In this document: one piece after another, positions 45,516 through 58,976 of the stretch | Layout of the letters: the number at the start of each line of letters is the position of its first letter | Position numbering within the stretch: position 1 is the first letter of the stretch | DNA from: Perca fluviatilis | Lineage: Eukaryota; Chordata; Actinopteri; Perciformes; Percidae | Length of the DNA: 64,000 bases | Direction of reading: 5' to 3' | Assembly: GCF_010015445.1 (NCBI RefSeq) | Contig: NC_053115.1 | Span: forward strand, 4,757,576 to 4,821,575 | The notes under the pieces: generated by a model | Databases searched by the model: none | Told to the model about the DNA's origin: nothing | Seen by the model: only the letters and a program-made list of their open reading frames with translations | Translations under genes and position numbers: made by a program

Positions 45516-48500
45516 CTGCAAGGGGAAAGAGTGGGGAAAGTGTGAGCATGGGCTAAAAAATTCACATACTCGGGTTTCATCAATCAAAAGTCCTATTATT
45601 AGCCCAATGTACAAAAGCAGCCAATGGCCTCTCCTCAAAAATGGGGTCTTGCGTGAGCTCAGTCCCCAGCAAATTCAGTTTTTAGCGTTTGTGCTTTTTT
45701 CTTTAGCAACAGACAGTAAGCAAAACGTAAGCTAAATATACACGGACATTCATTATAATGGAGAGGTGGTGCAAAGGGTGCAATGCTCTCATCTCTAGGG
45801 GCCTTGCTGCAGCTAAATTTAAGCCCTTACTCTGCAGGGTGTGCACTCATTGATGTGAAACTGTTGGCTAATGCACCTTTGGGTCTTTTTCTCACAATGT
45901 CACACTGACCCTCTCAGACATCACCAACTAACAATAGAGCAGACAAAAAAGAAAAAGAAAAGAGCAAAACGAAAAGTAGAGAATAATGCGCGTTCAAACT
46001 GACCTCGTCAGATGCTTGCTCGAAGAATGAACTTCCATCTCAGTACTTTTGAACTCGTTCAGCTCCTTCCGTATAGCTGCCTGCGGGACAAGAAAACGAC
46101 ATCCAAGCGTAAGCCCAGGTGTGTCGCTTCATACATTCACACAGGCGCTCAGGTGCCTACGCTCAAATGAGATGAGAGGTTATGAAAAAGGAGAATGGAA
46201 CATCTGTTGTTTATGTGCAGATTAGCTTAACTGGGTTTTATGCCACGGGGGGTGATGATGATGTCAAGCACTGCAAATATTAAATTATGTGGCAACCAAG
46301 AGGTTAGATTAGAAATATTAATTGTGAGAGACAGGGTTTCTGCAGGGTTCCCCAAGTTTTTTTTTTTTTATAAATACTACATAGATTTACTATCCGCTTC
46401 ATGATCATTCCAGCAATGGGTGATGAAAACTCAGAGGGGCCAATATGGCCTAGAATGTTTAAATTATTATATTAACTTTTTTCCCCCAGTTCTTCTCAGC
46501 AGTGTTTACAAATAATTCCTAATGATATAATCAATTAAATGAATGCAACCTGGACCCGCATACGTGTTATGAATACCGTATTGGTCCGAATATAAGACGA
46601 CCCTGATTATAAGACGCAAATCAAACATGTAGCTCGACTTGAACGGCCTTCTGTTGACTGAAAGAACTCAGTCTGTAGGGACTTGGGTTGGGAACCGGAG
46701 GGTCGCCGGTTCAAGTCCCAGTACGGACCAAAGTACAGAGTGTGGATTGGTAGCTGGAGAGATGCCAGTTCACCTCCGGGGCACTGCCAGGTGCTCTTGA
46801 GCAAGGCACCGTACCCCAACCGCTCAGGGCGCTGGTCCAGCACTGGCAGCCCACTCACTCTGACATCTCTCCATTTGTGCATGAATAGGTCCTGAGCATG
46901 TCTGTGTGTATTTCAGGCCTGTGTGTGTAGTGATTTCTAACAAACTGTAATTTTAATTTCCCCACTGGGGATCAATAAACAGTATAAATTATACAAAAAT
47001 TCTGTTCACGAGTTCCATTTTCCACTTTCTCTCAGCCTACTGCATTGAACGCTCCACCTACGTAAACACCTTCCCGTAATCAACGGCGGCGCCATTACGT
47101 CGGCCAGCGTAGGGTTCGGTTCGGCAGAAACCGAACACCGTCAAAAAGCCCAATATTCGGCCGAAGTCGAATCCTGGATTCGGTGCATCCCTGCTTCCTG
47201 CGGCACACTCCTTCGGTTGAGAGGTGTGTAATGTCTCCTTACAGCCCACAATCGGATACAAAAAAACCTTTCAGACTTTTGTAAAACTTTTGAGTACTTT
47301 CTAATGCCTTTGTGAGGGAATTCAATACTTTAAGACTTTTCAAGTCCTGCAGAAACCCTGAAGAGAGGCTGACACAGGTCTGTTTCACAAATAAAAGTCA
47401 GAATATGGACACTGAATGAACACGTTGTACTACTTTTATTACCTAAAAGGCCGGTAATTTTATTTTATTTTTTTAGATTTTTTTGGGGCTTTTCCGTCTT
47501 TAATTTGACAAGCTAGGTGAGAAAGGGGAGAGAGAGAGGGGGGGAAGACATGCAGGAAATCGTCACAGGTCAGATTAGAACCCTGGACCTCTGCATCGAG
47601 GCATAAACCTCTCAGTATATGCGCGCTTGCTCTACCCACTGAGCCAACCCGGCCACAAAAGGCCAGTATTTTTGTCCTAAAAACACCAGAGACTGTTTGT
47701 TAGCTACCTTGTCAGCAGCGGACAGTCTGGTCCAGGGCTTGTCAGCTCTCCTGTCGTAGTCCTGAGCTTTGGCCACTTCCACATAGTCACTAAAACGAAT
47801 GAGGATCTTTCTGTCCCGCAGCTCGTCCACTGTCGGCCGCTGGTTCAGCTGGAAAATGAAGGGAAATGTCAGCTCTCACCTGCTTATCAAGGCATTCAAT
47901 CACCAAAGAGATTGGCGAAAGGAACTAAATATTTTTTTTAAAAACACAGCAGGTTGGGTTGGGCTTTGACTGGATAACAGCCCCTGTGAGGGGCTGGTGT
48001 GTTGCCCAAATGTGGGATTAAAGTGAAGAAACTTTAGGAAAACTGCTCAGCTCACTGCAGCCGCCTACCTTTCTGTTCAGCCGCTGTTTGATTTCCCTCC
48101 TCTCCTCCTGTTCTGTCTGGTCATTTCTTTCTGTTGACACAAAAAAAAAAAAGGTTGTTATAACAAAAAATAGCAAGTCAAAATAATTGAGTTACATTGA
48201 CTTTTTTTTTTTTTTTTTAGACATTTAGTCGATTTTTCAACGTTCTTGTATGATTTCTTTTCTTCAAAATGCTATACAATTGAATAAAACATCCAAATTC
48301 AATGAAAGTAGTGAACTGATCATTTATTTTGCAGAACCATCCACGTTATTTTAAATTTTTTTTGACAATGTGGTTGAAAGAATCCCACATTTTCTAATAC
48401 AGAAACATTTTGAAAATGGGTCAAATTGGACCCGAGGACAACCGGAGGGTTAAGTAAATACTCGGTCACGGATTATTTGGTGGCACTGGACAGTCTGTGA

Positions 48501-49985
48501 TTTACAGAGCCAGCGCGTGTGACCGGCCTCACGACCCAGGAGGACAGGACTCGTGAACGGACTTCGACTGTGGATCAGTGCTGGATGGGAGTTAGAGAGC
48601 GAGACGCGGGCGGATTAGAGCTCCAATAGGATTTATCTTTATTAGATACAGGAGAAAAATCTCTAGATACCAGTTCATTTGTTTTTAATATCTCTCTTTT
48701 GTCATTCAAAAAAAAAAAAAAAAAAAAAAGTTGAGCTGTTGTGAACTAGTTTGGCAGCCTAAAATGAGGCTGGCACCTGTCACCGTCTGAGTAAATTTCA
48801 CTCAAAGGAACACACCAACCATTATGTATGTATGTATGTATGTATGTATGTATGTATGTATGTATGTATGTATGTATGTATGTATGTATGTATGTATGTA
48901 TGTATGTATGTGTGTACACCCCTCACATTTTAGTAAATATTTCATTATATCTTTTAATGGGACAACACTGAAGAAATTACACTTTGCTACAATGTAAAGT
49001 ATTAAGTGTAAAGCTTGTATAATGTGTAAATGTGCTGTCCCCACATCGTCACATACCCTTCACCATCCCTAGAGATTGGCATGGTTTTATGTCGGTTAGC
49101 CTAATAGCTGGTTTGATTTGCATTGAGAGATGATTTTATGGAAAATACCCCATGCCAATCTCTAGGTATGGTGAAGGGTATGTGATGATGTGGGGGGGCT
49201 ATTTTAATTCCAAAGGCCAAGGGAACTTTATCAGGATGCATAGTATCCTGGATCCATGAAATAACTGGCCTTTCAAAATATAAATCTGCCTGCCTCTATG
49301 GGAATTTAACATAGGGGTGGACTGACTTTAGTTGCCAGCTGTTTAGACATTAATGGCTGTGTGTTGAGTTATTTTGAGGGGACAGCACATTTACACTGTT
49401 ATACAAGCTTTACACTTAATACTTTACATTGTAGCAAAGTGTAATTTTTTCAGTGTTGTCCCATTAAAAGATAGAATGAAATATTTACTAAAATGTGAGA
49501 TACTGTATATGCTTTTAGTTTGTGGTCAGGAGATCGGGCCAATGAATGGGTTCTGGTTTTAGGGTTGGGCTGTGTTTAGACGGAAACGATCTGAAGAGAA
49601 AAACGCAAAAGTGGCGTTGCGTTCCCACTTTTTATACCCCGTTTAGACAAGCGTTATGGGGGGGGGGGGAATCTGCGTGCATATGGTGACCCAAAAGTGT
49701 GTGAAATGCGATCCACCAAGTATGCACGCCTGCGTAGAACCTTCCTTCTACTTTTCTCCCTCTCCTCCTCCTCCTCCTCTCTCCCTCTCCTCTCCCTAGT
49801 AGCACGAAGCGAACAACAAAAGCTGACAATTTTGTCCGGACAGACGAGGAGGTGGAGTTATTGCTCCAAACAATGCACACACAGACACACACGCGGCATG
49901 CACACACACACACACACACAGACACACACAGCCACCCACACACACACAGCCACCCACACACACAGCCACACACAGCCACACACAG

Positions 49986-50077
<92 letters not shown>

Positions 50078-50121
50078 ACACAGCCACCCACCCACACACA
50101 GCCACACACAGCCACACACAG

Positions 50122-50201
<80 letters not shown>

Positions 50202-51958
50202 TGTTTTTACCCTTTAGACGGGAATGCGATGGTGGAGCGTTTTTAAGATTTCCACTCTGGAGGGTGGTTTCACTTTTTGGCGTTTTTAAGCCCCAAAAAT
50301 GCCGTCGCCGTCTAAACGAAAGGCACATCTGATAAAATATGTTGTCCTTTTCACCCGCGAGCGTATTCGTGTAAACAGGGCCTTAGTTTCCTGATTGCAA
50401 AGGGTTGTGTTTAGCTTGAACACAGAGAGACAGACAGGGTCAGCGATGAGACAGACAGCTGCTAGGAGCTCACAGGTTGGTTGGTTGGTTGGTTTGCTTA
50501 TTAAGATCCCCATTAGCTTATGTCTGTCTTAAACAGAAGCTCCTCTTCCCGGGGTCTGTTATTATTAAGAATATCACATAAGCTGGAATACATCCATCCA
50601 TAACATTCATACCCACAACACATCAAAAGAACAACACAAACATACATCAAAAAGGTATACAAAACATAAACGTATGTACACAACATTCATACTCACAACA
50701 TAATTTGTGGTCCGTCTCAACTGGGAGACACGGCTCACTACAGATGTGGGACTTGCCTGTCCTAACTGTTCTGTAACGTCAGGACAGCGCGACTAGTGTC
50801 ACAGTCTGAAGGGTTACGATCTGACACCTTCTCCTGGCAAAGCTCTTCTTCTAATTAAAAGAGGGGCACCGCTTCACCAAGGAGCTAACGTAGTATCAAG
50901 GATTCAAATCCCCATGGGGAAGATACAGGAACGTACAGCTTGGACTACAATCAACTCATTGTAGAGATTTTAAGGTTGTATGGAAATAGTAAGAGTAAAA
51001 TCACAGGGATTTTTGAGGATCTGTGGTCAGAAATTAGGGCTGCACGATATGAGGAAAATATCTAATTGCGATTATTTTGACTAATGTTGCGATTGCGATA
51101 TGATTCACAATATTGGAGGGAATGATACATTTTGTATCATTATTCTCATTTTCATAAAAAAAGAAAAAAATTTATTGAAGTGTGATTTTTTGCGAGGATT
51201 TGTACCAAATAAAGTTTTTGTCTGTAGGATGGGATTTTCTAATACTTCATTTTAGAATGGTTAGAAATGTTTTGCCTTTAACAAATATTGCGCGCCCCTC
51301 CCCTGCAGTTTGGATATTGCACTAGTTCATATTGCAATTTTGATGAAATTGCGATTATTTGTGCAGCTCTATCAGAAATACATAATTTGTTGGACAAAAG
51401 AAAAAATTATATTTCCTCTTGATGTCAATATCTGGATATTCTTTTTTTAAATATGTAAAATTATTTGTATTTCTGATTAATGAATCTTAATTGATTCATA
51501 AAGTCAGAAAATTGTGTTTTTTTACCCAATTACCCAAACTATTAAAATAGTTGATTATTTTCTCTCATCCGCCAATGTATTAATAGAATAATAAAACTGC
51601 ATTTAATAAACAACACAACAATCATCACAGGCCTAATAACAAAATGGTGTGAACGTCTTATTTTGAGATGGTACCACATCATCACCACAGTCTACAGTCA
51701 CTATAGAGGTATTAAAGACCAACTTTAAAAGGGCTTTTTTAAAACCGAGGCCTAACGTCAACATAAACTCAGATCAAGTTTTTCAAATTAAAAGGTCGGC
51801 TATAGTTTAAACAGAGACCTGTGCTCAGCGATAAACACACTCCAATCATAATCATTTTTGGCTTCGGCGATATAAACATGTCATGATGGTTGAACTACTT
51901 ACGCTTTAAAATGTTCCGACTCTCCAGCTCCTCCACGGCCGGCCTCTGGCTCAGTCTC
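45500..51958 (-). CDS. phactr3: Phosphatase and actin regulator 3-like, 3' coding exons
   Basis: Minus-strand exons in order: 51958-51903, 48130-48069, 47848-47708, 46080-46004, 45515-45500. Joined, they give 116 codons plus stop in one frame. PHACTR proteins bind G-actin through RPEL repeats and PP1 through their C-terminus. Seen here are two RPEL-type repeats ([16 protein letters not shown] and [16 protein letters not shown]), then [57 protein letters not shown] and the universal PP1-binding end FHRP-stop. The N-terminal RPEL repeat, the long disordered middle and the remaining C-terminal RPEL repeat are upstream and were not found. SSKHLTR and adjacency to ppp1r3d favour PHACTR3; PHACTR1 is the alternative. 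Confidence 0.9.
46004..46080 (-). CDS. phactr3: phactr3 coding exon
   Basis: 77 bp; acceptor TGTCCCGCAG, donor ACGAG/GTCAGT. Encodes [20 protein letters not shown] followed by SKHLT(R), part of the PP1-binding region. Confidence 0.94.
46332..47360. mobile_element. Transposon-like unit bounded by CAGGGTTTCTGCAGG
   Basis: The 15-bp sequence CAGGGTTTCTGCAGG at 46332 is exactly inverted at 47346-47360. No clean 8-bp target duplication is seen (only AGAGA shared). The unit contains a SINE (46655-46995) and fragments of other repeats: ATATAAGACGACCCTGATTA at 46588 and GGTTCGGTTCGGCAG at 47111. It lies in a phactr3 intron. Confidence 0.6.
46655..46995 (+). repeat. tRNA-derived SINE
   Basis: B-box-like GGTTCAAGTCC at 46709-46719 after AACCGGAGGGTCGCC; body with GAGCAAGGCACCGTACCCCA; 3' end CCCCACTGGGGATCAATAAA. 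The A box is degraded. I recognise the type as a common teleost SINE. Nested inside the CAGGGTTTCTG-bounded unit. Confidence 0.7.
47470..47656 (-). repeat. tRNA-derived SINE (well preserved)
   Basis: On the minus strand: GGCCGGGTTGGCTCAGTGGG, A box TGGCTCAGTGGGTAGAGC (47645-47628) and B box GGTTCTAATCT (47582-47572). Then CCTGCATGTCTTCCCCCCCT, CT-rich sequence, and a 3' end with AAAGACGGAAAAGCCCC. It lies 50 bp from a phactr3 exon. Confidence 0.85.
47708..47848 (-). CDS. phactr3: phactr3 coding exon (last RPEL repeat)
   Basis: 141 bp, 47 codons; acceptor CATTTTCCAG, donor AAG/GTAGCT. Encodes [16 protein letters not shown], then [20 protein letters not shown] and [11 protein letters not shown]. 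Confidence 0.95.
48069..48130 (-). CDS. phactr3: phactr3 coding exon
   Basis: 62 bp; acceptor TGTCAACAG, donor AAG/GTAGGC. Encodes (Q)[19 protein letters not shown] and K, the basic linker between RPEL repeats. Phase 1 in, phase 0 out. Confidence 0.93.
48195..48452. repeat. Fragment of the TTAA element seen at 34.5 kb
   Basis: Contains TTTTGAAAATGGGTCAAATT and GGACCCGAGGACAACCGGAG then GGTTAA, the terminus of the CCCT(G/C)CTGTTGTCCTC family. Its other end was not found. Confidence 0.6.
48822..48911. repeat. TATG tetranucleotide microsatellite
   Basis: About 22 uninterrupted units of TATG immediately left of the inverted-repeat element. Confidence 0.97.
48921..49500. mobile_element. Element with nested inverted repeats and Tc1-like relic
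   Basis: Outer arms of about 120 bp: 48921-49042 and 49377-49499 (GGACAGCACATTTACAC, then ATACAAGCTTTACACTTAAT). Inner arms of about 42 bp: 49043-49084 and 49150-49192 (CATGCCAATCTCTAGGTATG). Right of the inner arm one frame reads [20 protein letters not shown] then [14 protein letters not shown], resembling the HGGGSVMVWG...G.G segment of Tc1-type transposases. No intact ORF. Confidence 0.65.
49558..50385. repeat. Miniature-transposon remnant carrying a very large compound CA array
   Basis: Flanking parts GGCTGTGTTTAGACGGAAAC (left) and GCCCTGTTTACACGAATACG (right, inverted) look like ends of one element. Inside, 49870-50199 is about 330 bp of CA repeats with GCCACACA and GACACACA variants: two long pure CA blocks, each preceded by the same GCCAC-containing segment, as if the array had been duplicated. 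Confidence 0.75.
50470..50740. repeat. Dispersed repeat (AAGATCCCCATTAGCT type)
   Basis: Four GGTT units, then TTAAGATCCCCATTAGCTTA and AGCTCCTCTTCCCGGGGTC. The reverse complement of the same family sits at 21560-21690 (GAGCTAATGAGGATCCTAAA). Confidence 0.65.
51035..51371. mobile_element. hAT-type miniature element (337 bp), CTGCACGATAT family
   Basis: Ends TAGGGCTGCACGATATGAGG and, inverted, TAGAGCTGCACAAATAATCG. A perfect 8-bp target duplication TCAGAAAT lies at 51027-51034 and 51372-51379. The interior repeats AATTGCGATTATTTTGAC-like motifs on both arms. Confidence 0.92.
51903..51958 (-). CDS. phactr3: phactr3 coding exon (RPEL repeat)
   Basis: 56 bp; acceptor TTTTTCCGCAG, donor AAAGC/GTAAGT. 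Encodes (R)[18 protein letters not shown] with split codons at both ends; the trailing C joins AA of the next exon as Gln. This is the furthest upstream phactr3 exon I can place. Confidence 0.92.
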
Positions 51959-54235
<2,277 letters not shown>

Positions 54236-55021
54236 ACACATTTAGTTTCTAATGTTAAAAACAGACAAAGCCAGAAATCTTGGCGTAATTATGGACTCTG
54301 ACCTGAATTTTAACAGCCACGTTAAGACAATAACAAAGTCTGCCATTTATCACCTTAAAAATATATCAAGGGATAAAGGACTTATGTGTCAACAGGATTT
54401 GGAAAAACTTGTCCAGGCTTTAATCTTCAGTAGACTTGACTACTGTAACGGCGTCTTTACAGGTCTCCCTAAAAAATCAATCAGACAGCTGCAGCTGATT
54501 CAGAACGCTGCTGCTCGAGTCCTCACTAAGACCAAGAAAGTGGATCACACCACTCCAGTTCTGAAGTCTTTGCACTGGCTTCCAGTGCCTCAAAGAATAG
54601 ATTTCAAAATACTTTTACTGGTTTATAAATCACTAAACGGTTTAGGGCCAAAATACCTTTCGGATATGCTTGTGAACTATGAACCACCCAGACCTCTCAG
54701 ATCATCTGGGGCAGGACTGCTTACCATCCCCAGAATCAGAACCAAAAAGGGGGAAGCAGCGTTCAGTTTCTATGCTCCATATATCTGGAACAAACTCCCG
54801 GAAAACTGTAGGTCGGCACCTACTCTCAGCTCTTTTAAATCAAGGCTGAAGACCTTTCTTTTTGACAATGCCTTTTTTTTAATTCATGGTACTGCATTGT
54901 GAATTTTATTCCTGTATTCTATCTGTTTTTAATTCTGTATTAATTTCTAACTGTGTTTTAATGTTTTATGTAAAGCACTTTTAATTGCATAAAAATATAT
55001 ATAAATAAAATTGCCTTGCCT
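54236..55021 (+). mobile_element. L2-type LINE, 3' end only
   Basis: A 216-codon open frame (54252-54902) matches the last part of the LINE at 31-34 kb almost line by line: MDSDLNFNSHVKTITKSAIY, LKNISRDKGLMCQQDLEKLV, GVFTGLPKKSIRQLQLIQNA, LKSLHWLPVPQRIDFKILLL and LKTFLFDNAF. It lacks the frameshift and stops of that copy. 5'-truncated; the 3' end is AATAAAATTGCCTTGCC. Confidence 0.9.
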
Positions 55022-56356
55022 GAAGATGTTTGGGATAAAATAATCATTCTAAAAAAGCAAAAAAAAATTAAAAGACATTACAACTGTTCTGTTACGCACT
55101 TTGCAAAAAAAATTTGAAAACTTTAAACTTATTTTTTATCACAAGCTGTCCAGATGTAACGGAGTTTAGATGCACTCATGTGATGTAAGGTGTTGCTGAA
55201 GACAGTACCAGTGCACGGAACAACCTCTCCCTGAATAATTGGTTAAATAAAGATAATCAGTCACGACTCCCTTAAGAAAAAGGTGCGAGCTCATTAAAAG
55301 TAAAACTTACTTACTTACACAACAGCAGCAGGGACAGTGTGCAGCAGACTGGGCGAGCAGAGAATTAGATCAGATGTTGTTCTGACCAGCTCGGGAGCTT
55401 ATCGTGCTGACCGAGAAAGGGACATCGCATTTACTGGGGACACGGTGTCTTTTTAAGAGCAGGACAACCCCCTCCCCCCCCCCCATCATCCAAATTATTA
55501 AGGTGGACGGATAGTTTCCAAGTCTGGGTTCACAGCAGGGAACGCTGGAAAATGGTCAAAATGATTTCTGAAGTACTTACTGTCCTCCTGCAACTGCTCT
55601 TCCCGAGTCTAGTTAGAATAAACGTGAAAGGGATTTTGCCAATCTACGCCTTAGAATGACTTTCCGTAGGCTGGATAATTAAGTCTTTTGGACCACGACA
55701 ACAATTTACAGATATACTTAAGCATTTCTTTGGACGATTTTCAATGCATCATGAGAACTATTTTTATTTGGGTCTATAATTTTTCATGTTCAATGCCAAC
55801 ATTAAGGTATGGATAGGATTATGCGACTACAACACTGTGTTGAGGTTTAGGAAAGATTGTGGCTACGATAGGAGCACTGTACAAAACATTCAGGTAACAG
55901 CTTCTCAGCGCTGTTGGCGATTGGTCATATCAGCTGTCACTAAATAATGTTAAGTCTGTGGGCCAAAACTAAACTAGTCTGTTTTCAGGTTTGTGTGTCT
56001 GTACTTGCCCAAAGATAATTTGTAAGGGAAGAAGCTCCACTCTGTAACACCTCTGTACAGCTGTAAGTGTGATGAGTGTTTCTGTAGTTCTAACAACTCC
56101 AACAGAGTGATACAGCTTCTCTATAGCTGAGTTGCATTCTCTCAGTTAAACTTTCATTCATATCATATTAATAATTTAGGTTTTTCACCCTAATAGTTTT
56201 GAACCAGGATCTTCAGTATTTGGATCAAGTAGCTCGTGAAAAATAAGGTGGCATATGTATAAGCTTCTGTTATTTCAATGTGCCACATATTGAATTAATA
56301 TTGAATATATTTTGCAGCTATGTATATATATTTATTTCTTTACAATGCATACTGAG
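55022..56356. other. Non-coding, nothing recognised
   Basis: AT-rich sequence; no exon, repeat end or RNA gene recognised apart from a poly-C tract at 55472-55484. Confidence 0.4.
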
Positions 56357-56801
56357 TTAGCCTAGAAATCTAGACGCACCCTAGCGGCAGCAAATGTAAT
56401 TTGCAGCCAGGTTCAGTCTAGCAACTCTCCGTTGGTTTGCGAGCTGGAAAAAGCAAACTCTGGCCGGGCCAATCACATCGTATATAGAGTCGGTGGGCGG
56501 GGCTTAACCTAATGACGGCAGAAGATGGCTGCTGCTGGCGAACAGCGGTCTTTCGAATCGGCTTTGACTCTGGAAGACTTGGAGTTAAGCTTTTCTTTGA
56601 GAAAAGATCAAAGAACGGCACTGAAGTCATTCTTAAAAAAGGAAAAAGTTTAATCTATCAACTAGCGTTGCTCTGATTGGTTGTAGTGCTATCCTATTGC
56701 GTGCAGAGGGAATTTGAAATTATCCCCCCCCTCGGATTGAGCCCTGCCAATGGTGAGTTCCCAGACCCAACATCTTGAGGTGGGTCTGGCTTGTCAGGCT
56801 A
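56357..56801. mobile_element. TAGCCT-ended miniature element, copy A
   Basis: Left end TTAGCCTAGAAATCTAGACG and right end ...CTGGCTTGTCAGGCTA. The direct repeat ATACTGAG lies at 56349-56356 and 56802-56809 (8 bp, hAT-like). About 85-90% similar by eye to copy B at 62.9 kb, which has a roughly 30-bp insertion near GACGGCAGAA. Non-coding. Confidence 0.8.
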
Positions 56802-56821
56802 ATACTGAGCATCATTGGCAC

Positions 56822-57189
56822 TACAGCTGGGCAATATATCCTTATCATATCGATATCGTGATATGAGACTAGATATCATCTTAGATTTTGGATATCGTAA
56901 TATCATAATATAGCATAAGTGTTGTCTTTTCCTGGTTTTAAAGGCTGCATTACAGTAAAGTGATGTCATTTTCTGAATTTACCAGACTGTTGTAACTGTT
57001 CTATTATCTGCCTTTACCCACTTAGTCATTACATCCACATTACTGATGATTATTTATCAAAAATCTCATTGTGTACATTTTATGTGAAAGCACCAATAGT
57101 CAACACTACAATATCGTTGCGGTATCGATATAGAGGTATCTGGTCAAAAATATCGTGATATTTGATTTTCTCCATATCGCCCAGCCCTA
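56822..57189 (-). mobile_element. hAT miniature element, CTGGGCGATAT family, copy 3
   Basis: 368 bp. Ends TACAGCTGGGCAATATATC and, inverted, TAGGGCTGGGCGATATGG. A perfect 8-bp target duplication ATTGGCAC lies at 56814-56821 and 57190-57197. Only four bases separate it from the duplication of the preceding element. Confidence 0.93.
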
Positions 57190-57197
57190 ATTGGCAC

Positions 57198-58175
57198 AAC
57201 AATTTCTTTAAGGATGAATTCTGTCTCATACCATTTTCAGGTTGTAGTTTGAGTGTGCACTGGGCAGCCGTGTCTTTTAGGTAAATATATAAGGACTCAG
57301 CATCAGCAGATATTCAAAAAGGACTCCAATCGAGATCGGGGGCTTCAAATTAGTTGAGCTCAGACTCTTAAAGACAAAATAATGGAAACCCCTTTTATAA
57401 GCTATAATACTGTTCACAGCCCTGGAAAAAAATGACACCTAGAGTGTACATCTAAAATCAGCTTCCTGTCCTGTGACAGCTTCAGCGGTAACTGGGACCA
57501 CTGAGAGCTTACAAAACAGGACCACAATATTGGAAGCTGAGGGGAGTCGATGTGCTAAATGGAGCAGAGCTATAGTAGGATGTGTGGTCTGCAGCGGAAA
57601 ACATTTCGGGTCAATGGCATTTGCCTCAGTTCACAGAGCAAATCAAATCTGCTGCAGCCACACTCTTAAAGCCACAAAATATGCATTCAGATGTGTTTTA
57701 CATTAGACACTTTAAGGCTCTGGATTACACGCAAAAAGTAACTCCAAATACCTTAAAAGCTAGAATGAGTCATTGTTTCTATTTTTCCAAACAATCCTAA
57801 CGGGCCTTTAGTCACAGCTTCCTGCAGCGATTTGCGCTTCGCAAGTCCTCACCCACTCTGCTTGGTCGGAGGTAAAAGTTCCTCGTTTGTTGGAGAACTC
57901 CCCAGCATGTCAAAGCAATGAGCTGCCTCTAAGAGCAGGTGCTGATGGGAATGTCAGCCCATGAAAAGTGGAGGAGAATGGGATGAGTCAGGCGCCACGG
58001 GCCAGGCAGTGGCCTGCTACTGCTCACTGAGGTGTGTCCTAATCCCGCGCTTCTTCCCTTCTTCCCCTCAGTGACAGAGCCCGAGGACAGGAGCACCACG
58101 GTCGGATGTGGAGTCTGAGTTAGAGACGGGAGTGCATGGGGCAGTTGGTGGGCGGGGGGTAATTGCCAGTAATAA
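57198..58175. other. Non-coding, no gene called
   Basis: Short ORFs on both strands without domains; the minus-strand frame at 57929-58306 has Pro/Ser-rich low-complexity sequence and no splice support. Confidence 0.4.
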
Positions 58176-58179
58176 TTAA

Positions 58180-58493
58180 AGGAACCCTCTTCAATCGAAC
58201 TGTAGCCACCGTTTGTTGAAATAGGGCTCATCACGGTCTCCCCTAGCTGTAGATAGGTGGGCCAACGCATTTTTTGTGCATGCATTGTTTTAGTTCGGTG
58301 CAACACCGGCAGCGCCGCCGCTAGTTAGCTTAGCGTAGTGAATGGAATCCTATGTTGCCGGTTAGCATGTTGTGAGTAAAAGTGAGCCAACAAAAAACAA
58401 CCTAATTACTTGCACTGAAATGTGTTGGCCCACCTATCTACAGCCAGGGGAGACCATGATAAGCCCTATTTCAACAAACGGTGGCGTATTCCT
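58180..58493. mobile_element. TTAA-target miniature element (314 bp)
   Basis: Arms of about 110 bp are inverted: AACTGTAGCCACCGTTTGTT with GTTGAAATAGGG on the left and AACAAACGGTGGCGTATTCC on the right. Both contain GTAGATAGGTGGGCCAAC in opposite directions. TTAA flanks at 58176-58179 and 58494-58497. Confidence 0.85.
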
Positions 58494-58976
58494 TTAAAAT
58501 GTATCCCACTGTTACTAGGTAACATGAATATGAGGAAAATGTTGCTTGGATACATATATTTCCGGCATCACCTGACAATCGACTGCACCCATGACTACAT
58601 TTTTTAAGTTGTGAAAAAGCTCAGTAAATCAGTCAGGAGCCTTCCAACTGCCCTTTAAAACTCTGTCTGTTCAAAGGCTTGCTGTGCTATTGATGACAGA
58701 TGAATGGGACACATTCAAAGACTCAGACATGAAACCAAGAATCAATTCTTTATCTAGCCCTGTAGCGCAGGTCCACAGATCAAGCGGGGGTCATGTCTGG
58801 CTCTTGAACATCCTGCTGGGAGCACAGTGTGGAAAAGGCAACTTCAAATAGCATGACCCCACTCCGGACACTATAGGTTGCTTTACAGAAGACATAAACC
58901 TTTTACACTGAAGAAAAGGCTATAGGTTACTGAATATAAGCCATGAACGTTTCCAATGAAGAAAAGGCTATATATA

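Noticed and set aside
47572..47656. tRNA-like A and B boxes considered as a true tRNA gene
   Set aside because: No acceptor stem or complete cloverleaf, and a SINE body and tail follow; it is a tRNA-derived SINE.
49632..50332. Long ORFs on both strands (up to 211 codons) of Cys-Val or His-Thr repeats
   Set aside because: Pure translation of CA/GT arrays; the same occurs at 29.2, 30.5, 30.9, 52.5, 53.1 and 62.6 kb. No gene.
57929..58306. 125-codon minus-strand ORF considered as a phactr3 middle exon
   Set aside because: Pro/Ser-rich but no PHACTR motif, no matching splice phase, and half of it lies in a TTAA miniature element.
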